A DNA stretch of 16,404 nucleotides from Kiritimatiellia bacterium (GTDB taxonomy: Bacteria > Verrucomicrobiota > Kiritimatiellia > RFP12 > UBA1067), in assembly GCA_017508315.1 (NCBI GenBank), contig JAFVZE010000014.1:1-16404 (forward strand). The letters are read 5' to 3'. Positions 7,758 to 15,522 of this stretch are shown in pieces. The position numbers were made by a program, and so were the translations under genes. Position 1 is the first letter of the stretch. Each line of letters opens with the position of its first letter. The notes below the pieces were generated by a model. That model did not search any database and had not been told where the DNA came from. It worked only from the letters and a program-made list of their open reading frames with translations.

Positions 7758-7774
7758 GTATCCTCCTTTGTTGT

Positions 7775-10222
7775 TCATTTGATTTCCAAAGCATGCACCG
7801 TAAACACCCCGATCGGAACGAAAAGAATTTCGCTGCGCCCGGCGGGTATCACCACCGGCAGTTCCGCGCGCGACAGCGCTTTTCCCGTAGCCGGCAATCT
7901 GAATTCCCCCTTCTCGACGCCGCCGACGAGAACCTTGCAGCTGTAATCGGTTTTCGTTTCCGGCGATACTGAATACCGCAAGACAAGCGTCCGCCTGCTC
8001 TCGTTCGGATGCCCGGCGACATAAGTAAAGCAGTCCGTCGAGCGCACGGTGCCCAGACGCTTTCCGTCCCAGATCCGCTTCGTCACCACAGGTTCGGGTA
8101 TGCGCAATATCGATCCTGTCGACGTCACGACGCCGTTCTCGTCCTCGGCGAAGGCGGCAAAAGCGTGAATATGGTCGTCGAACGACGGAGGAACGCCGCT
8201 TCTGCCGGGCTTCATGAACAGCGTCGTGCGATAATGCTCGAGCGTGAACGGTATCTCGAAGTCATACGGAGGCGCGCTCTTGGACGCGACAGGATAACCG
8301 TTGTCGAAAAGGTAGACGTTTTTCACCTTGGACGTGCCGGGGCGGGCTTCGACCGAAAATCTCAGCGACTCTCCCCTCCTTACCGTCCGCGCCGACGTGT
8401 TTCCGCGCCAGGATACGGCCGGCCCGTTCTTCTCATCCGGCCAGGCGTACACCCTCACCCGGTCCACGGTAAAAGACTCCGGAAAAGGAAACGCGTCGAA
8501 ATCCACCTTGCCGCGGGAAGACTTGGAGGCGTTGCCGGAAAGGACAAGGTGCAGCGGCGCATTGCAGGCGGCGGCCGTAAGCGCGTCAAAAACTACGCCG
8601 TCACGGCCCTCTCCACGTTCGACGGTACGGATCAGATGTCCGTCAAGATATTCCGAAATCTCAAACGGCGTCCATTTGCAGCCGATAACGTGGAAATCGC
8701 GGTCGTCCGGCAGGGGAGAGAGAAAGCTCCAGCTTTTGGCGGCCTCATGCGGGGTGTTGTTGTGAAGATTGTGGGAGTTGCACGGCTTTTTCCCGTTCCA
8801 GCGCGTGGGATAATCCTCGAAAATATCGATCTCGATTCCGTCGACAAGCGGATTTTTCGTCGGCAGACCGTAAAGCCAGAATGCGGCGCACCAGCCGGGA
8901 AGATAGGTGAACTTCAATCTCGCTTCGAAATAACCGTACCGGAAATTCTTACGCGTCCAGATGCCGCTCGTGCGCAGCACGCCCTTCTCCCTGTCGGGTT
9001 CCGCGAGAATGCGGAGATTTCCCTTGCCGTCGAGCGTGACGGTGTCGGCATCCTTGCGCATCCATGACGGAATGAACCATTTCCCTTCGTCCAGCCGCTT
9101 CCCGTCGAAATCGTCGGAAAACACGAGCGGCCACTTCTTCTCCACGGGATCGAACGTCTCTTCCGGCGTCACCTTGATCGGGATCGGCGAAGCGGCCGTG
9201 TTTCTCGCGCGAGCGGCGAAAAACTCGTCAAGTTCCGCAAGTCCCCGTCCGCCTGCTTCGGGTTTCAAAGCCACCGCCGCGACGAACGAATTTGAAACTC
9301 CGCGGAAAAATTCGTCGAAGCCGCTTCTTCGCACCGTGGTCATGTCGGCGAGACTCTTGACGATTCTCGTGTACGAGCCGTCGGCGTCGACCGCGAAAAT
9401 GAAATCGGCAGGCAGTTTCTTCTCTTCGACCGGAGGAAAATCAAACTGCCGGACATGCTCCGGCGACGTTCCGAAAACAAACGAGGCCGACGAGTTCTCC
9501 AGCCGGTACACGCGGATTCCGAACACGAAAAACTCTCCGGCGGAAGCGTCCGGCATCGGATAACGCCGTTTGGAAAGAGTCAGATGGCGCGGCGACGAAT
9601 ATTCATAACGCCCCCGGTTCACCTGTTTGGGTATTCCCGGCAGAAAATCCCCCTTGACAATTTTTGTACATCCCGGCCGGTTGCGGGGCGTGTCATAATC
9701 ATCCCGGTCGAACGTCTCGATCATCTCCATTTCCACGCTTCCCGGCAGCGCGAGCGACCGGGTATACCAGGAGGCGTTTTTGATCTCGAGCCATCCGGTG
9801 TTCTTTTCCGCCTCCATCCAGACCATCACTTCGGCGGTTTTACCGACGGGGGTGTCCTCCACGGGAATTTCAAACGTGTGTTCTTTCCATTCGGGAGTCA
9901 ATCCGCATTTGACGGAACGGGTGCGCCAGTTCCATTTGCCGGCTGCCGTAAACCGCGCCAGCGACACGGAAAAACCGCCTTCGCCGCGCACGGCGGCATT
10001 CACCAGGACGCTTCGGCCCGAAACGGCCGGTATTTTCAGATCCGGCCCGAACAGACTGCCGTTCGGTCCCTTGATATCTTCGACGCGCAGCACCTGCGCT
10101 CCGTCAACGACATCGCACCTGCATTTCGGCGCCGGCTGATACTCGCGATGGGGCTGGAAAATCCACCCGTCCGGCAATCCGGCGGCCGCCAGACAGAAGA
10201 TTGCCGCGAACACAGCATTCAT
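7775..10222 (-). CDS. GH16-family glycoside hydrolase with flanking beta-sandwich domains
   Basis: An 815-aa predicted endo-acting glycanase. The GH16 domain spans about residues 366-595 and contains GIEIDIFED with the complete family motif E464-x-D466-x-x-E469 (nucleophile, assisting Asp and acid/base in GH16). Supporting blocks are VFSDDFDGKRLDEGKW, the GYFEARLKF strand and FHVIGCKWTPFEISEYLDG. Residues ~20-157 resemble a CBM4/9-like carbohydrate-binding sandwich, 165-345 are unassigned, and 600-660 look like an Ig-like bacterial domain (RGESLRFSVEARPG). The N-terminus MNAVFAAIFCLAAAGLPDGW is a short, weakly charged signal peptide. I chose ATG 10222 because GGAGG lies 7 nt upstream; the ATG overlaps the previous stop (ATGA). 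GH16 includes laminarinases, agarases, porphyranases, carrageenases and mucin-active enzymes, and the motif alone does not separate them. Confidence 0.92.
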   Translation of the reverse strand: MNAVFAAIFCLAAAGLPDGWIFQPHREYQPAPKCRCDVVDGAQVLRVEDIKGPNGSLFGPDLKIPAVSGRSVLVNAAVRGEGGFSVSLARFTAAGKWNWRTRSVKCGLTPEWKEHTFEIPVEDTPVGKTAEVMVWMEAEKNTGWLEIKNASWYTRSLALPGSVEMEMIETFDRDDYDTPRNRPGCTKIVKGDFLPGIPKQVNRGRYEYSSPRHLTLSKRRYPMPDASAGEFFVFGIRVYRLENSSASFVFGTSPEHVRQFDFPPVEEKKLPADFIFAVDADGSYTRIVKSLADMTTVRRSGFDEFFRGVSNSFVAAVALKPEAGGRGLAELDEFFAARARNTAASPIPIKVTPEETFDPVEKKWPLVFSDDFDGKRLDEGKWFIPSWMRKDADTVTLDGKGNLRILAEPDREKGVLRTSGIWTRKNFRYGYFEARLKFTYLPGWCAAFWLYGLPTKNPLVDGIEIDIFEDYPTRWNGKKPCNSHNLHNNTPHEAAKSWSFLSPLPDDRDFHVIGCKWTPFEISEYLDGHLIRTVERGEGRDGVVFDALTAAACNAPLHLVLSGNASKSSRGKVDFDAFPFPESFTVDRVRVYAWPDEKNGPAVSWRGNTSARTVRRGESLRFSVEARPGTSKVKNVYLFDNGYPVASKSAPPYDFEIPFTLEHYRTTLFMKPGRSGVPPSFDDHIHAFAAFAEDENGVVTSTGSILRIPEPVVTKRIWDGKRLGTVRSTDCFTYVAGHPNESRRTLVLRYSVSPETKTDYSCKVLVGGVEKGEFRLPATGKALSRAELPVVIPAGRSEILFVPIGVFTVHALEIK

Positions 10223-12267
10223 CGATGCGCCTCCTTTCGTCCGGAACCGGTAATCCGCGCGCGGACGGACTTCAATTGGCGCAGTTTCCATTCAAGCGTC
10301 TCTTCCGTCACCACGCGGCCCATGGTAGGCTCCCATCCGAGCTCCCGCCGCCCCCTAATGACGGGAATCATTCCGCGCACATTCTCCTCCTCGTCGTCAA
10401 GAATCCGGAGCATTTGCTCATTGTCCTTTTTCAGTCCGGCGGCGAAAAACCTCTTGGCGTTGGCGAGGGTTCTTATCGTGCGGTGCATAAGCTCGCCGTG
10501 GGCGTGCATTTTCACGGCTTCACCGCGGTGTGAAGCGTCGGCGCGGGAAAGTATCTGCGCGAATTTATCGACGCCGCGTTTAAGCGCCGCCGCCTCGAGA
10601 GCGTGCATTTTGAGATCGGCATCGATCCGGCCCGCGGCAAACTTGAAATGCGTGCCGGTGTATTTCCAGCCGCAGCCGTGCTTCACGCCGTCGTGATACT
10701 CGTAAATCGGATTGAGCGGATCGGGAATCTCTTCGCCGGGAAACACGAACGGATATACGGGCCCGTTGCGCAGAACCGACCCCTGATCGGCCGATTGCGC
10801 CGAATGCCAGAGGAACGCTTCATCCCAGTCCTTCCACGCCGCAAGCGCGAGCTCGGCGCAGCCGGCTCCGAATTTCCGCTCCGCGATGTGCCGAAGATCG
10901 CTCTCGAAGTTCTCAGGATCGTATTCGACGGTGAAAAACCTCTTGGCGAGGTCGGCGATGAAATTGGGCGCGAAACCGAAATGGTGGCTTTCCATCAGCC
11001 CGGAAAGATTCCATCGCCGGTGCGCATCGCGCAGATTGGCGAAACGCTCGCGCCAGCGGCCGGGCGCGGGCATGTAGGGAACGATGCCGAAATCCCATGT
11101 GCGGCCGCCGGTGTTGGCCATGCAGGTGAGCTTCAGTCCTCTGTCGGACGCGGCTTGCGCTTCGCCCGAAAAAGTGGTCCCCGGTCCCGGACGGGTTACG
11201 GAATAATCGCTCACCCATGTATCCACGCCGAATTTTTTGATCGGCTTATCCCCCATCTCGAACGTGACGTGCAGCGTCACATCGTCCGGCAAGCGTTTTA
11301 TGAGGGCGATACGCTCGTCTTCGGGCGCGCGGTACCAGTTGTACGTCCAGAAGACAATCTCAAAAGACGGATTGTACCTGCGCGTCACTTCGCCTACGAG
11401 CTTTACCCATTCCGCCCAGTCGGGACACGGATATGACGCCTTTGAACGCAGTCCGCCCTTGCGCGGCCGCCACCAGTAATTGACCGGCGCATGATCTCGG
11501 TACGGGAACGCGACCGATTCTCCGACGCAGACAAGACCTTTCAAACCGGGCGCGTTTTTGACGATCGATCCGTAGATTTCGTCATACCACTCCTTCGCAC
11601 CCGGATCCGACGGATGCATCTTCGACGCTTTGACGTGAAACCAGGCGTAGGCATAAACGCCGATGCCGCGCTCCGAGCAGCGCTTCACCAGTGCCGGGAC
11701 GTCAAGCTTTCCGCTCCTGCTCACGTCCGGAGGATCGGCGATGTAAACTATGATCGAATCCATTCCCGCGCGCAGGATTTCATCGAGATACCAATCCGGA
11801 AAATCGTCGATGCCGACGCCGGAATGCGTCATGCGGGGCGAGAACATCCTAGTGTACGTCCGCTCCCCCGTTTTTACGGCGGCGACGCAAGCGTCGGCGA
11901 ACTCATCCTCGAGACGGTAGCAGCCCTGCGCCGTTTCCAGCGCCGTCGCTCCCGTCACCCTGATGCCGTCGGGCGAGGCGACAATGCGCGAACGCAGAGG
12001 ATTCCGCTCCGGCGCGATATCCATGTAAATCACATTTGCGCCCGGAGCGCCACCGGCAACGACGTTAAGTCTGATGCCGTAGCGCTCGCGGACGCGGCGG
12101 GAAAACGAAAGCGCCGCGTTCGTGAGCGCCGGCTCCAAAGTCCCCGTCGCGATCCGCCATGAAGAATCTATTCCGACAAATTCTCCTTCTTTCGATGCGG
12201 CGGCGTCCAGAGAGCCGCAGACCGCGGCGAAAGAAAAGAGATATCTGAAAAATCCGGCACTCATCAT
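10219..12267 (-). CDS. Putative secreted TIM-barrel glycoside hydrolase with GH20-type N-terminal domain
   Basis: A 682-aa protein with a signal peptide (MMSAGFFRYLFSFAAVCGSLDAAA). Residues ~35-120 fit the small alpha/beta domain that precedes the barrel in hexosaminidases and alpha-glucuronidases (DGIRVTGATALETAQGCYRLEDE). A barrel-like series of strands follows: SIIVYIAD (171-178), IGVYAYAWF (202-210), KGLVCVGES (243-251), FEIVFWTYNW (302-311), LKLTCMAN and SGLMESHHF. E250 and E426 are candidate catalytic acids, but the Asp-Glu pair of GH20 is absent, so I do not assign GH20. The C-terminal ~150 residues are helical and charged. I chose ATG 12267 (AAGGG 5 nt upstream, 12 nt after the previous stop); ATG 12264 and GTG 12273 are alternatives. 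It is followed by an ATGA overlap with the GH16 gene, so a shared substrate is likely. The enzyme class is inferred. Confidence 0.8.
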   Translation of the reverse strand: MMSAGFFRYLFSFAAVCGSLDAAASKEGEFVGIDSSWRIATGTLEPALTNAALSFSRRVRERYGIRLNVVAGGAPGANVIYMDIAPERNPLRSRIVASPDGIRVTGATALETAQGCYRLEDEFADACVAAVKTGERTYTRMFSPRMTHSGVGIDDFPDWYLDEILRAGMDSIIVYIADPPDVSRSGKLDVPALVKRCSERGIGVYAYAWFHVKASKMHPSDPGAKEWYDEIYGSIVKNAPGLKGLVCVGESVAFPYRDHAPVNYWWRPRKGGLRSKASYPCPDWAEWVKLVGEVTRRYNPSFEIVFWTYNWYRAPEDERIALIKRLPDDVTLHVTFEMGDKPIKKFGVDTWVSDYSVTRPGPGTTFSGEAQAASDRGLKLTCMANTGGRTWDFGIVPYMPAPGRWRERFANLRDAHRRWNLSGLMESHHFGFAPNFIADLAKRFFTVEYDPENFESDLRHIAERKFGAGCAELALAAWKDWDEAFLWHSAQSADQGSVLRNGPVYPFVFPGEEIPDPLNPIYEYHDGVKHGCGWKYTGTHFKFAAGRIDADLKMHALEAAALKRGVDKFAQILSRADASHRGEAVKMHAHGELMHRTIRTLANAKRFFAAGLKKDNEQMLRILDDEEENVRGMIPVIRGRRELGWEPTMGRVVTEETLEWKLRQLKSVRARITGSGRKEAHR

Positions 12268-12279
12268 CCGCACCCTTTT

Positions 12280-15195
12280 TTACCTGACAATCAATATCAG
12301 GCCGCGTTCGGCGAACTTGAGATAGATTCCGTCCTCCTTCGCCGCAAGCGAGGCGGAAACCGGCCTGCCGGACTCCACGTTCAGCGTCCATCGCGGAAGC
12401 TCCGCCTCTCCGATGAGCCGCGTCGCACCGATTATTCTGAATTCTTTTCCGGACAGGCGCGCAGGCGAAGCGACCGTAACGTTCACACGGCACGGGACGG
12501 ACACGTCAAAAGCTCCGTCCACCGCCACCGTCCCCGAGACGCCGCCATCGCCGATTTCCACCGCGAGCTCCGAGAGCGCCGCCGCACCGTCTTCGCCGTC
12601 GACGTCAAGTTTGAACGAAGCCCCGGCTGCGACCGAAACGCGAGGCAGCGCGATCTCCAAAGGTTCGGCCCCGGTACCCGTCCCGCGCCACTTTTTCAGA
12701 AGCATGGCGTCGATCGCCTTTCTGCGCTCCTCGCTCTGCGCTTCGGAGAAAACGACGACTTCGGCGAGCCTGACCCCTCCGAAAGTAAGCGTGCGTTCGT
12801 TGCAGAAAGAGTCAAGGCGGCCGAACTCAAGCGCTGAAGAGAAACGGTTTGTGACCACAAATGAAACCACGTTGAATCCTTCCGGCTTCAATGTGTTTTG
12901 AGCCGTCGCCGTTCCGTCAAGCGCAGTGTCGCACTTCATATTGGAAAAACCGTTGTGCAAAAGCCCTTTGTCGTACGCACGGATGAATCCGCACTGCTTG
13001 GAAGAACTTGACCCGAACGCGACCGGGGATCCGATTTCGGTGCCTTCGGTCTCGTTGTCGGCGTAGACAAGGTGTAGTTCAACAACCTTTTCGGCCGCCG
13101 CGTTCCAGTTCATCGCGGCGGAATCTTCCTTTTCGGCGTAGAAATTGGTCGCCGAAACCGGTCCGAAGTCGACATATCCCATTCCGGATGCAAGCCCCGG
13201 GGCGGGGATGTCCGTCCAGCGCGGAAGCGATTTGCAGCGGGCGGTTTCGGCATCGGCGTATCTGCCGTTCATGCGCACATCGTGCCAGCGCGTGACGCTG
13301 TAAGTGCCGTCGCCGTTGGCGGTCATTTCCAGCGTATCCTTTCTTGAGGCGTCGAAATGGAATTGCGCATCGACGCAGAGATCCGCCGCCGCCGACAGCT
13401 CAAGCGTTCCGCATTCAACCTCCACGGCAGACAGTCCGGAAGGCGTATTCTCGAGCCGGAGCGTTCCGGAACCGGACTTGACAAGCGTCGGAGAGGAAAG
13501 CGTCACGAGATCGGGCGTATAATCGGCATCGGTGTCGATCACGTTGTCGACTCCCTCCGCGAACGTTATGGCGGAAGTGAAATTTCCGTTGTCGGGATGT
13601 TCTTTGCCGAGCCATTTGGCCATCAGACGGGCCTCCGCGGCGCGGCGTTCGCCGTCCGTAAGTTTCCGCGAGTACCCCACCAGCTGCGCGATCAGACAGC
13701 CGCCGCCGCACTTACCGTCGATCGCTTCGGCCATCGCATCGAGCATAATCGGCACCGGCGAAGAGAAACTGATGACATGCCAAAGGCAATCGGCGGCATT
13801 TCCGGCGCCTTTCATATCGCCCAGCGCGTCGCCCATGGGATTGACCGTCACGCCGTCGATGCGCCAGAGCATGCCGGCCGTCCTGCCGATACCTTCGGTG
13901 TTGTTGTATTCAAGCAGCTGCGATCCCGTCATCCTTGTCGAGAAAACCCCGTATTCCGACGAGCAGAAATGGGCAGGCTTGTAATACTTGTCGTATTGAC
14001 TTTTCCAGACGATGAAGCCTTCGTATACGGGCGCGGGCTCGAACGAAAGCCTCGGATTGAGTTTGTTGGCGTCCAACGTGATATTGTGGGTTTTGAAATC
14101 GACTGCGGGAAGTCCGGTCGGCGTGGCATTCTCCGTCAGGAGCGGACATTCGACGCTCTCGCCGCCGCAAACCGCGTTGGTGGCGATATATCCGGAATCC
14201 GGCCTGACATCGCGCCAGCTCGCGACTTCCCGCGAACCCGCCCGGATGTAGACGAACGAATCGGATTTCGATGCGTCGAAATTTATTTCCGGCGCGTCCG
14301 GAAGCTCCGTCGCAGCGGCCGGTTCCGTTCTTGCCGTGAACTTCACCCGGCCGCCGGCGACCACGACCGGAGCGGCGGAAGGAACGAGCCGATCGATCTC
14401 AAGCGTTCCCTCGCCGGTTTTATGGACACCCGCCGGCGCATCGTACACGCCCTTGAAATCAATCACGCGTTTGACTCTTGCCGTCCGTCCCGCCGGAACG
14501 CCGACGGAGACGTTATCACCGTCAAGCACCACATCCCCCAGGTCCCAGTCGCTCCCGGAAGACGAATCGACAAAGAACGAACCTCCTTCGACGAAGACGC
14601 CGACATCCGGACCGGCAGGACCGACCACGCTCAAACGCCCGCTTCCGGTCTTTGCGAAGGTTCCGCGATTGTGCAGACTGTTGATCACCGCCGCGCCATC
14701 CGCCGCCGGCACATTGAAATACGGAAGCGTGCCGAGATAATAGGACGGCACCACGGACGGATTGTCGAGGGTGCCGACAAAATCGAATCCGGACATCGCC
14801 GCGTTCTTCACCCAGTTTCCGTCGGGATAGAATCCTATCGGCCGAAGCGAAGAATACCCCTCCAACGTGCGCACCGTCATCCGGGGAATCTTGTTTGTCG
14901 CGCCGGCCCCGCAGTCAAACCTCAAATATGTATCGCCCGGTGCGCTTACGATCGAATCGATTGTAATTTGAGCCTCCGGCGGAATCAGAAGCATCAACCT
15001 TTCGGAGGAAGGATCACCGAGAGAGACGACGGCGTTTTCACCGTTCGGGACTTCACCGTCATCCCAGATCGACTTGTCCATCCAGCTGTAGACGGTATTG
15101 GGCCCGGTATTGACAATCGAGGCTGAAGGCTCTGCGGCATATAGAGCGGATATGCCCAATACGACCAAAGTTGAAACTGCAGGTTTGCTGCCCAT
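12280..15195 (-). CDS. Large surface protein with autotransporter-type strand repeats and two concanavalin-like modules
   Basis: A 971-aa protein starting with a signal peptide (MGSKPAVSTLVVLGISALYA, cleavage probably near AAEPSA). ATG 15195 is set by AGGAGG at 15200-15205. Residues ~30-180 are beta-rich (YSWMDKSIWDDGEVPNGENA). Three autotransporter-associated strand repeats carry K-(T/S)-G-x-G-x-L: KTGSGRLSVV (182), KTGEGTLEID (259) and KSGSGTLRLE (573). Two concanavalin/LamG-like modules of about 220 residues (303-530 and 611-840) share FDAS near the start, W-x-DVR (327-331 and 637-641) and an E-R-R-x-A...KW ending. The last eight residues are RGLILIVR. There is no C-terminal beta-barrel translocator and no aromatic final residue, so it is not a classical autotransporter. 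As first gene of operon A it probably provides surface attachment or glycan binding; the function is inferred. Confidence 0.87.
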   Translation of the reverse strand: MGSKPAVSTLVVLGISALYAAEPSASIVNTGPNTVYSWMDKSIWDDGEVPNGENAVVSLGDPSSERLMLLIPPEAQITIDSIVSAPGDTYLRFDCGAGATNKIPRMTVRTLEGYSSLRPIGFYPDGNWVKNAAMSGFDFVGTLDNPSVVPSYYLGTLPYFNVPAADGAAVINSLHNRGTFAKTGSGRLSVVGPAGPDVGVFVEGGSFFVDSSSGSDWDLGDVVLDGDNVSVGVPAGRTARVKRVIDFKGVYDAPAGVHKTGEGTLEIDRLVPSAAPVVVAGGRVKFTARTEPAAATELPDAPEINFDASKSDSFVYIRAGSREVASWRDVRPDSGYIATNAVCGGESVECPLLTENATPTGLPAVDFKTHNITLDANKLNPRLSFEPAPVYEGFIVWKSQYDKYYKPAHFCSSEYGVFSTRMTGSQLLEYNNTEGIGRTAGMLWRIDGVTVNPMGDALGDMKGAGNAADCLWHVISFSSPVPIMLDAMAEAIDGKCGGGCLIAQLVGYSRKLTDGERRAAEARLMAKWLGKEHPDNGNFTSAITFAEGVDNVIDTDADYTPDLVTLSSPTLVKSGSGTLRLENTPSGLSAVEVECGTLELSAAADLCVDAQFHFDASRKDTLEMTANGDGTYSVTRWHDVRMNGRYADAETARCKSLPRWTDIPAPGLASGMGYVDFGPVSATNFYAEKEDSAAMNWNAAAEKVVELHLVYADNETEGTEIGSPVAFGSSSSKQCGFIRAYDKGLLHNGFSNMKCDTALDGTATAQNTLKPEGFNVVSFVVTNRFSSALEFGRLDSFCNERTLTFGGVRLAEVVVFSEAQSEERRKAIDAMLLKKWRGTGTGAEPLEIALPRVSVAAGASFKLDVDGEDGAAALSELAVEIGDGGVSGTVAVDGAFDVSVPCRVNVTVASPARLSGKEFRIIGATRLIGEAELPRWTLNVESGRPVSASLAAKEDGIYLKFAERGLILIVR

Positions 15196-15212
15196 TTTAC
15201 CTCCTTCATCCC

Positions 15213-15238
15213 GGAGACAGAAGAGCGGGCGTGTCTCC
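15213..15238 (-). promoter_or_regulatory. Hairpin directly upstream of the ribosome-binding site
   Basis: On the minus strand GGAGACA (15232-15238) pairs perfectly with TGTCTCC (15213-15219) across a 12-nt loop, ending 7 nt before the AGGAGG at 15200-15205. Its 5' arm shares 15232-15236 with the 3' arm of the 11-bp pairing to 15297-15307, so the two helices cannot form together. Confidence 0.45.
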
Positions 15239-15239
15239 T

Positions 15240-15347
15240 TCACCCGTGCTCTCTTGCGAGGCCGACCAAAGCCGTTGAGGAAAACATGGATGCAAAAGAC
15301 ACGCCCGGCACATGAATGTGCCATACGGCGAATCCCTCGCAAGACAT
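15240..15347 (-). CDS. Possible 35-codon upstream leader ORF
   Basis: A short ORF beginning MSCEGFAVWHIHV, with GAGG 6 nt before its ATG, ends in TGA 45 nt before the start of the 971-aa protein. Its codons 2-5 form one arm of the 10-bp pairing, codons 9-14 the tight hairpin, codons 14-17 one arm of the 11-bp pairing, and codons 29-32 the partner arm, so a ribosome here would unfold those helices. It has no signal peptide or recognisable domain. It may be a regulatory leader peptide or simply chance. Confidence 0.3.
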   Translation of the reverse strand: MSCEGFAVWHIHVPGVSFASMFSSTALVGLAREHG

Positions 15348-15486
15348 GTCGTTCCTCTTTTGAAAATTGGTCGTTTCACAAGAACGAGCAAGTCCGCGCG
15401 GTTACGCGATCTTTATATTTTGTCCGCTTAAGGGGGTGACGAGAACTCCTTGCGAGATCGCCAGATTCCTTAGCAATACGTAAGGT

Positions 15487-15515
15487 ATTATATTAAACTG
15501 ACGCTCTTCCGTCAA
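15487..15515 (-). promoter_or_regulatory. Near-consensus sigma-70 promoter of operon A
   Basis: The minus strand carries TTGACG (15510-15515), a 17-bp spacer and a perfect TATAAT (15487-15492), the best promoter match in the window. The predicted start is near 15480. The -35 box contains the TGA stop codon of the upstream gene (15512-15514). Confidence 0.75.
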
Positions 15516-15522
15516 TCTGACG
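15499..15522 (-). promoter_or_regulatory. Interleaved CGTCA/TGACG arms over the -35 region (possible operator or terminator)
   Basis: On the minus strand CGTCA (15518-15522), TGACG (15510-15514) and CGTCA (15499-15503) lie in a row. The middle arm can pair with either neighbour. The TGACG-GAAGAG-CGTCA hairpin followed by GTTTAATAT could be a weak terminator for the upstream gene, or the arms could be a regulator site overlapping the -35 box. Confidence 0.35.

Larger units (their letters stand above)
15196..15480 (-). promoter_or_regulatory. Long structured 5' leader of operon A (candidate cis-regulatory RNA)
   Basis: This is the predicted ~285-nt untranslated leader between the promoter at 15487-15515 and ATG 15195. 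It contains, on the minus strand: CTCGCAAG (15449-15456); TCTTGCGAGG (15335-15344), able to pair with that (8 bp) or with CCTCGCAAGA (15252-15261, 10 bp); CGACCAA (15367-15373) complementary to TTGGTCG (15263-15269); CGGGCGTGTCT (15297-15307) complementary to AGACACGCCCG (15226-15236, 11 bp); a tight hairpin at 15307-15322 (GGCACA-TTCA-TGTGCC); and GGAGACA/TGTCTCC (15232-15238 with 15213-15219). Several of these exclude or cross each other. It matches no riboswitch family I recognise. Confidence 0.5.

Noticed and set aside
8009..9067. Plus-strand open frame of 352 codons
   Set aside because: It is antisense to the GH16 catalytic domain and has no recognisable motif.
9455..10696. Plus-strand open frame of 413 codons
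   Set aside because: It crosses the GH16/barrel gene junction on the opposite strand; the minus-strand genes have catalytic motifs, and this frame shows no family features.
13357..15126. Plus-strand open frame of 589 codons opposite the 971-aa protein gene
   Set aside because: It is rich in Arg, His and Asp as expected for the antisense of a GC-rich gene, has no recognisable domain or signal peptide, and the minus-strand frame has a perfect ribosome site, signal peptide and domains.
12280..15195. Classical type V autotransporter
   Set aside because: The strand repeats fit, but there is no ~250-300 residue C-terminal barrel and the last residue is Arg rather than an aromatic residue.
15196..15342. 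N-terminal extension of the 971-aa protein by 49 codons
   Set aside because: The extension is Arg-rich, precedes a normal signal peptide, covers the structured leader, and has no good ribosome site compared with AGGAGG before ATG 15195.
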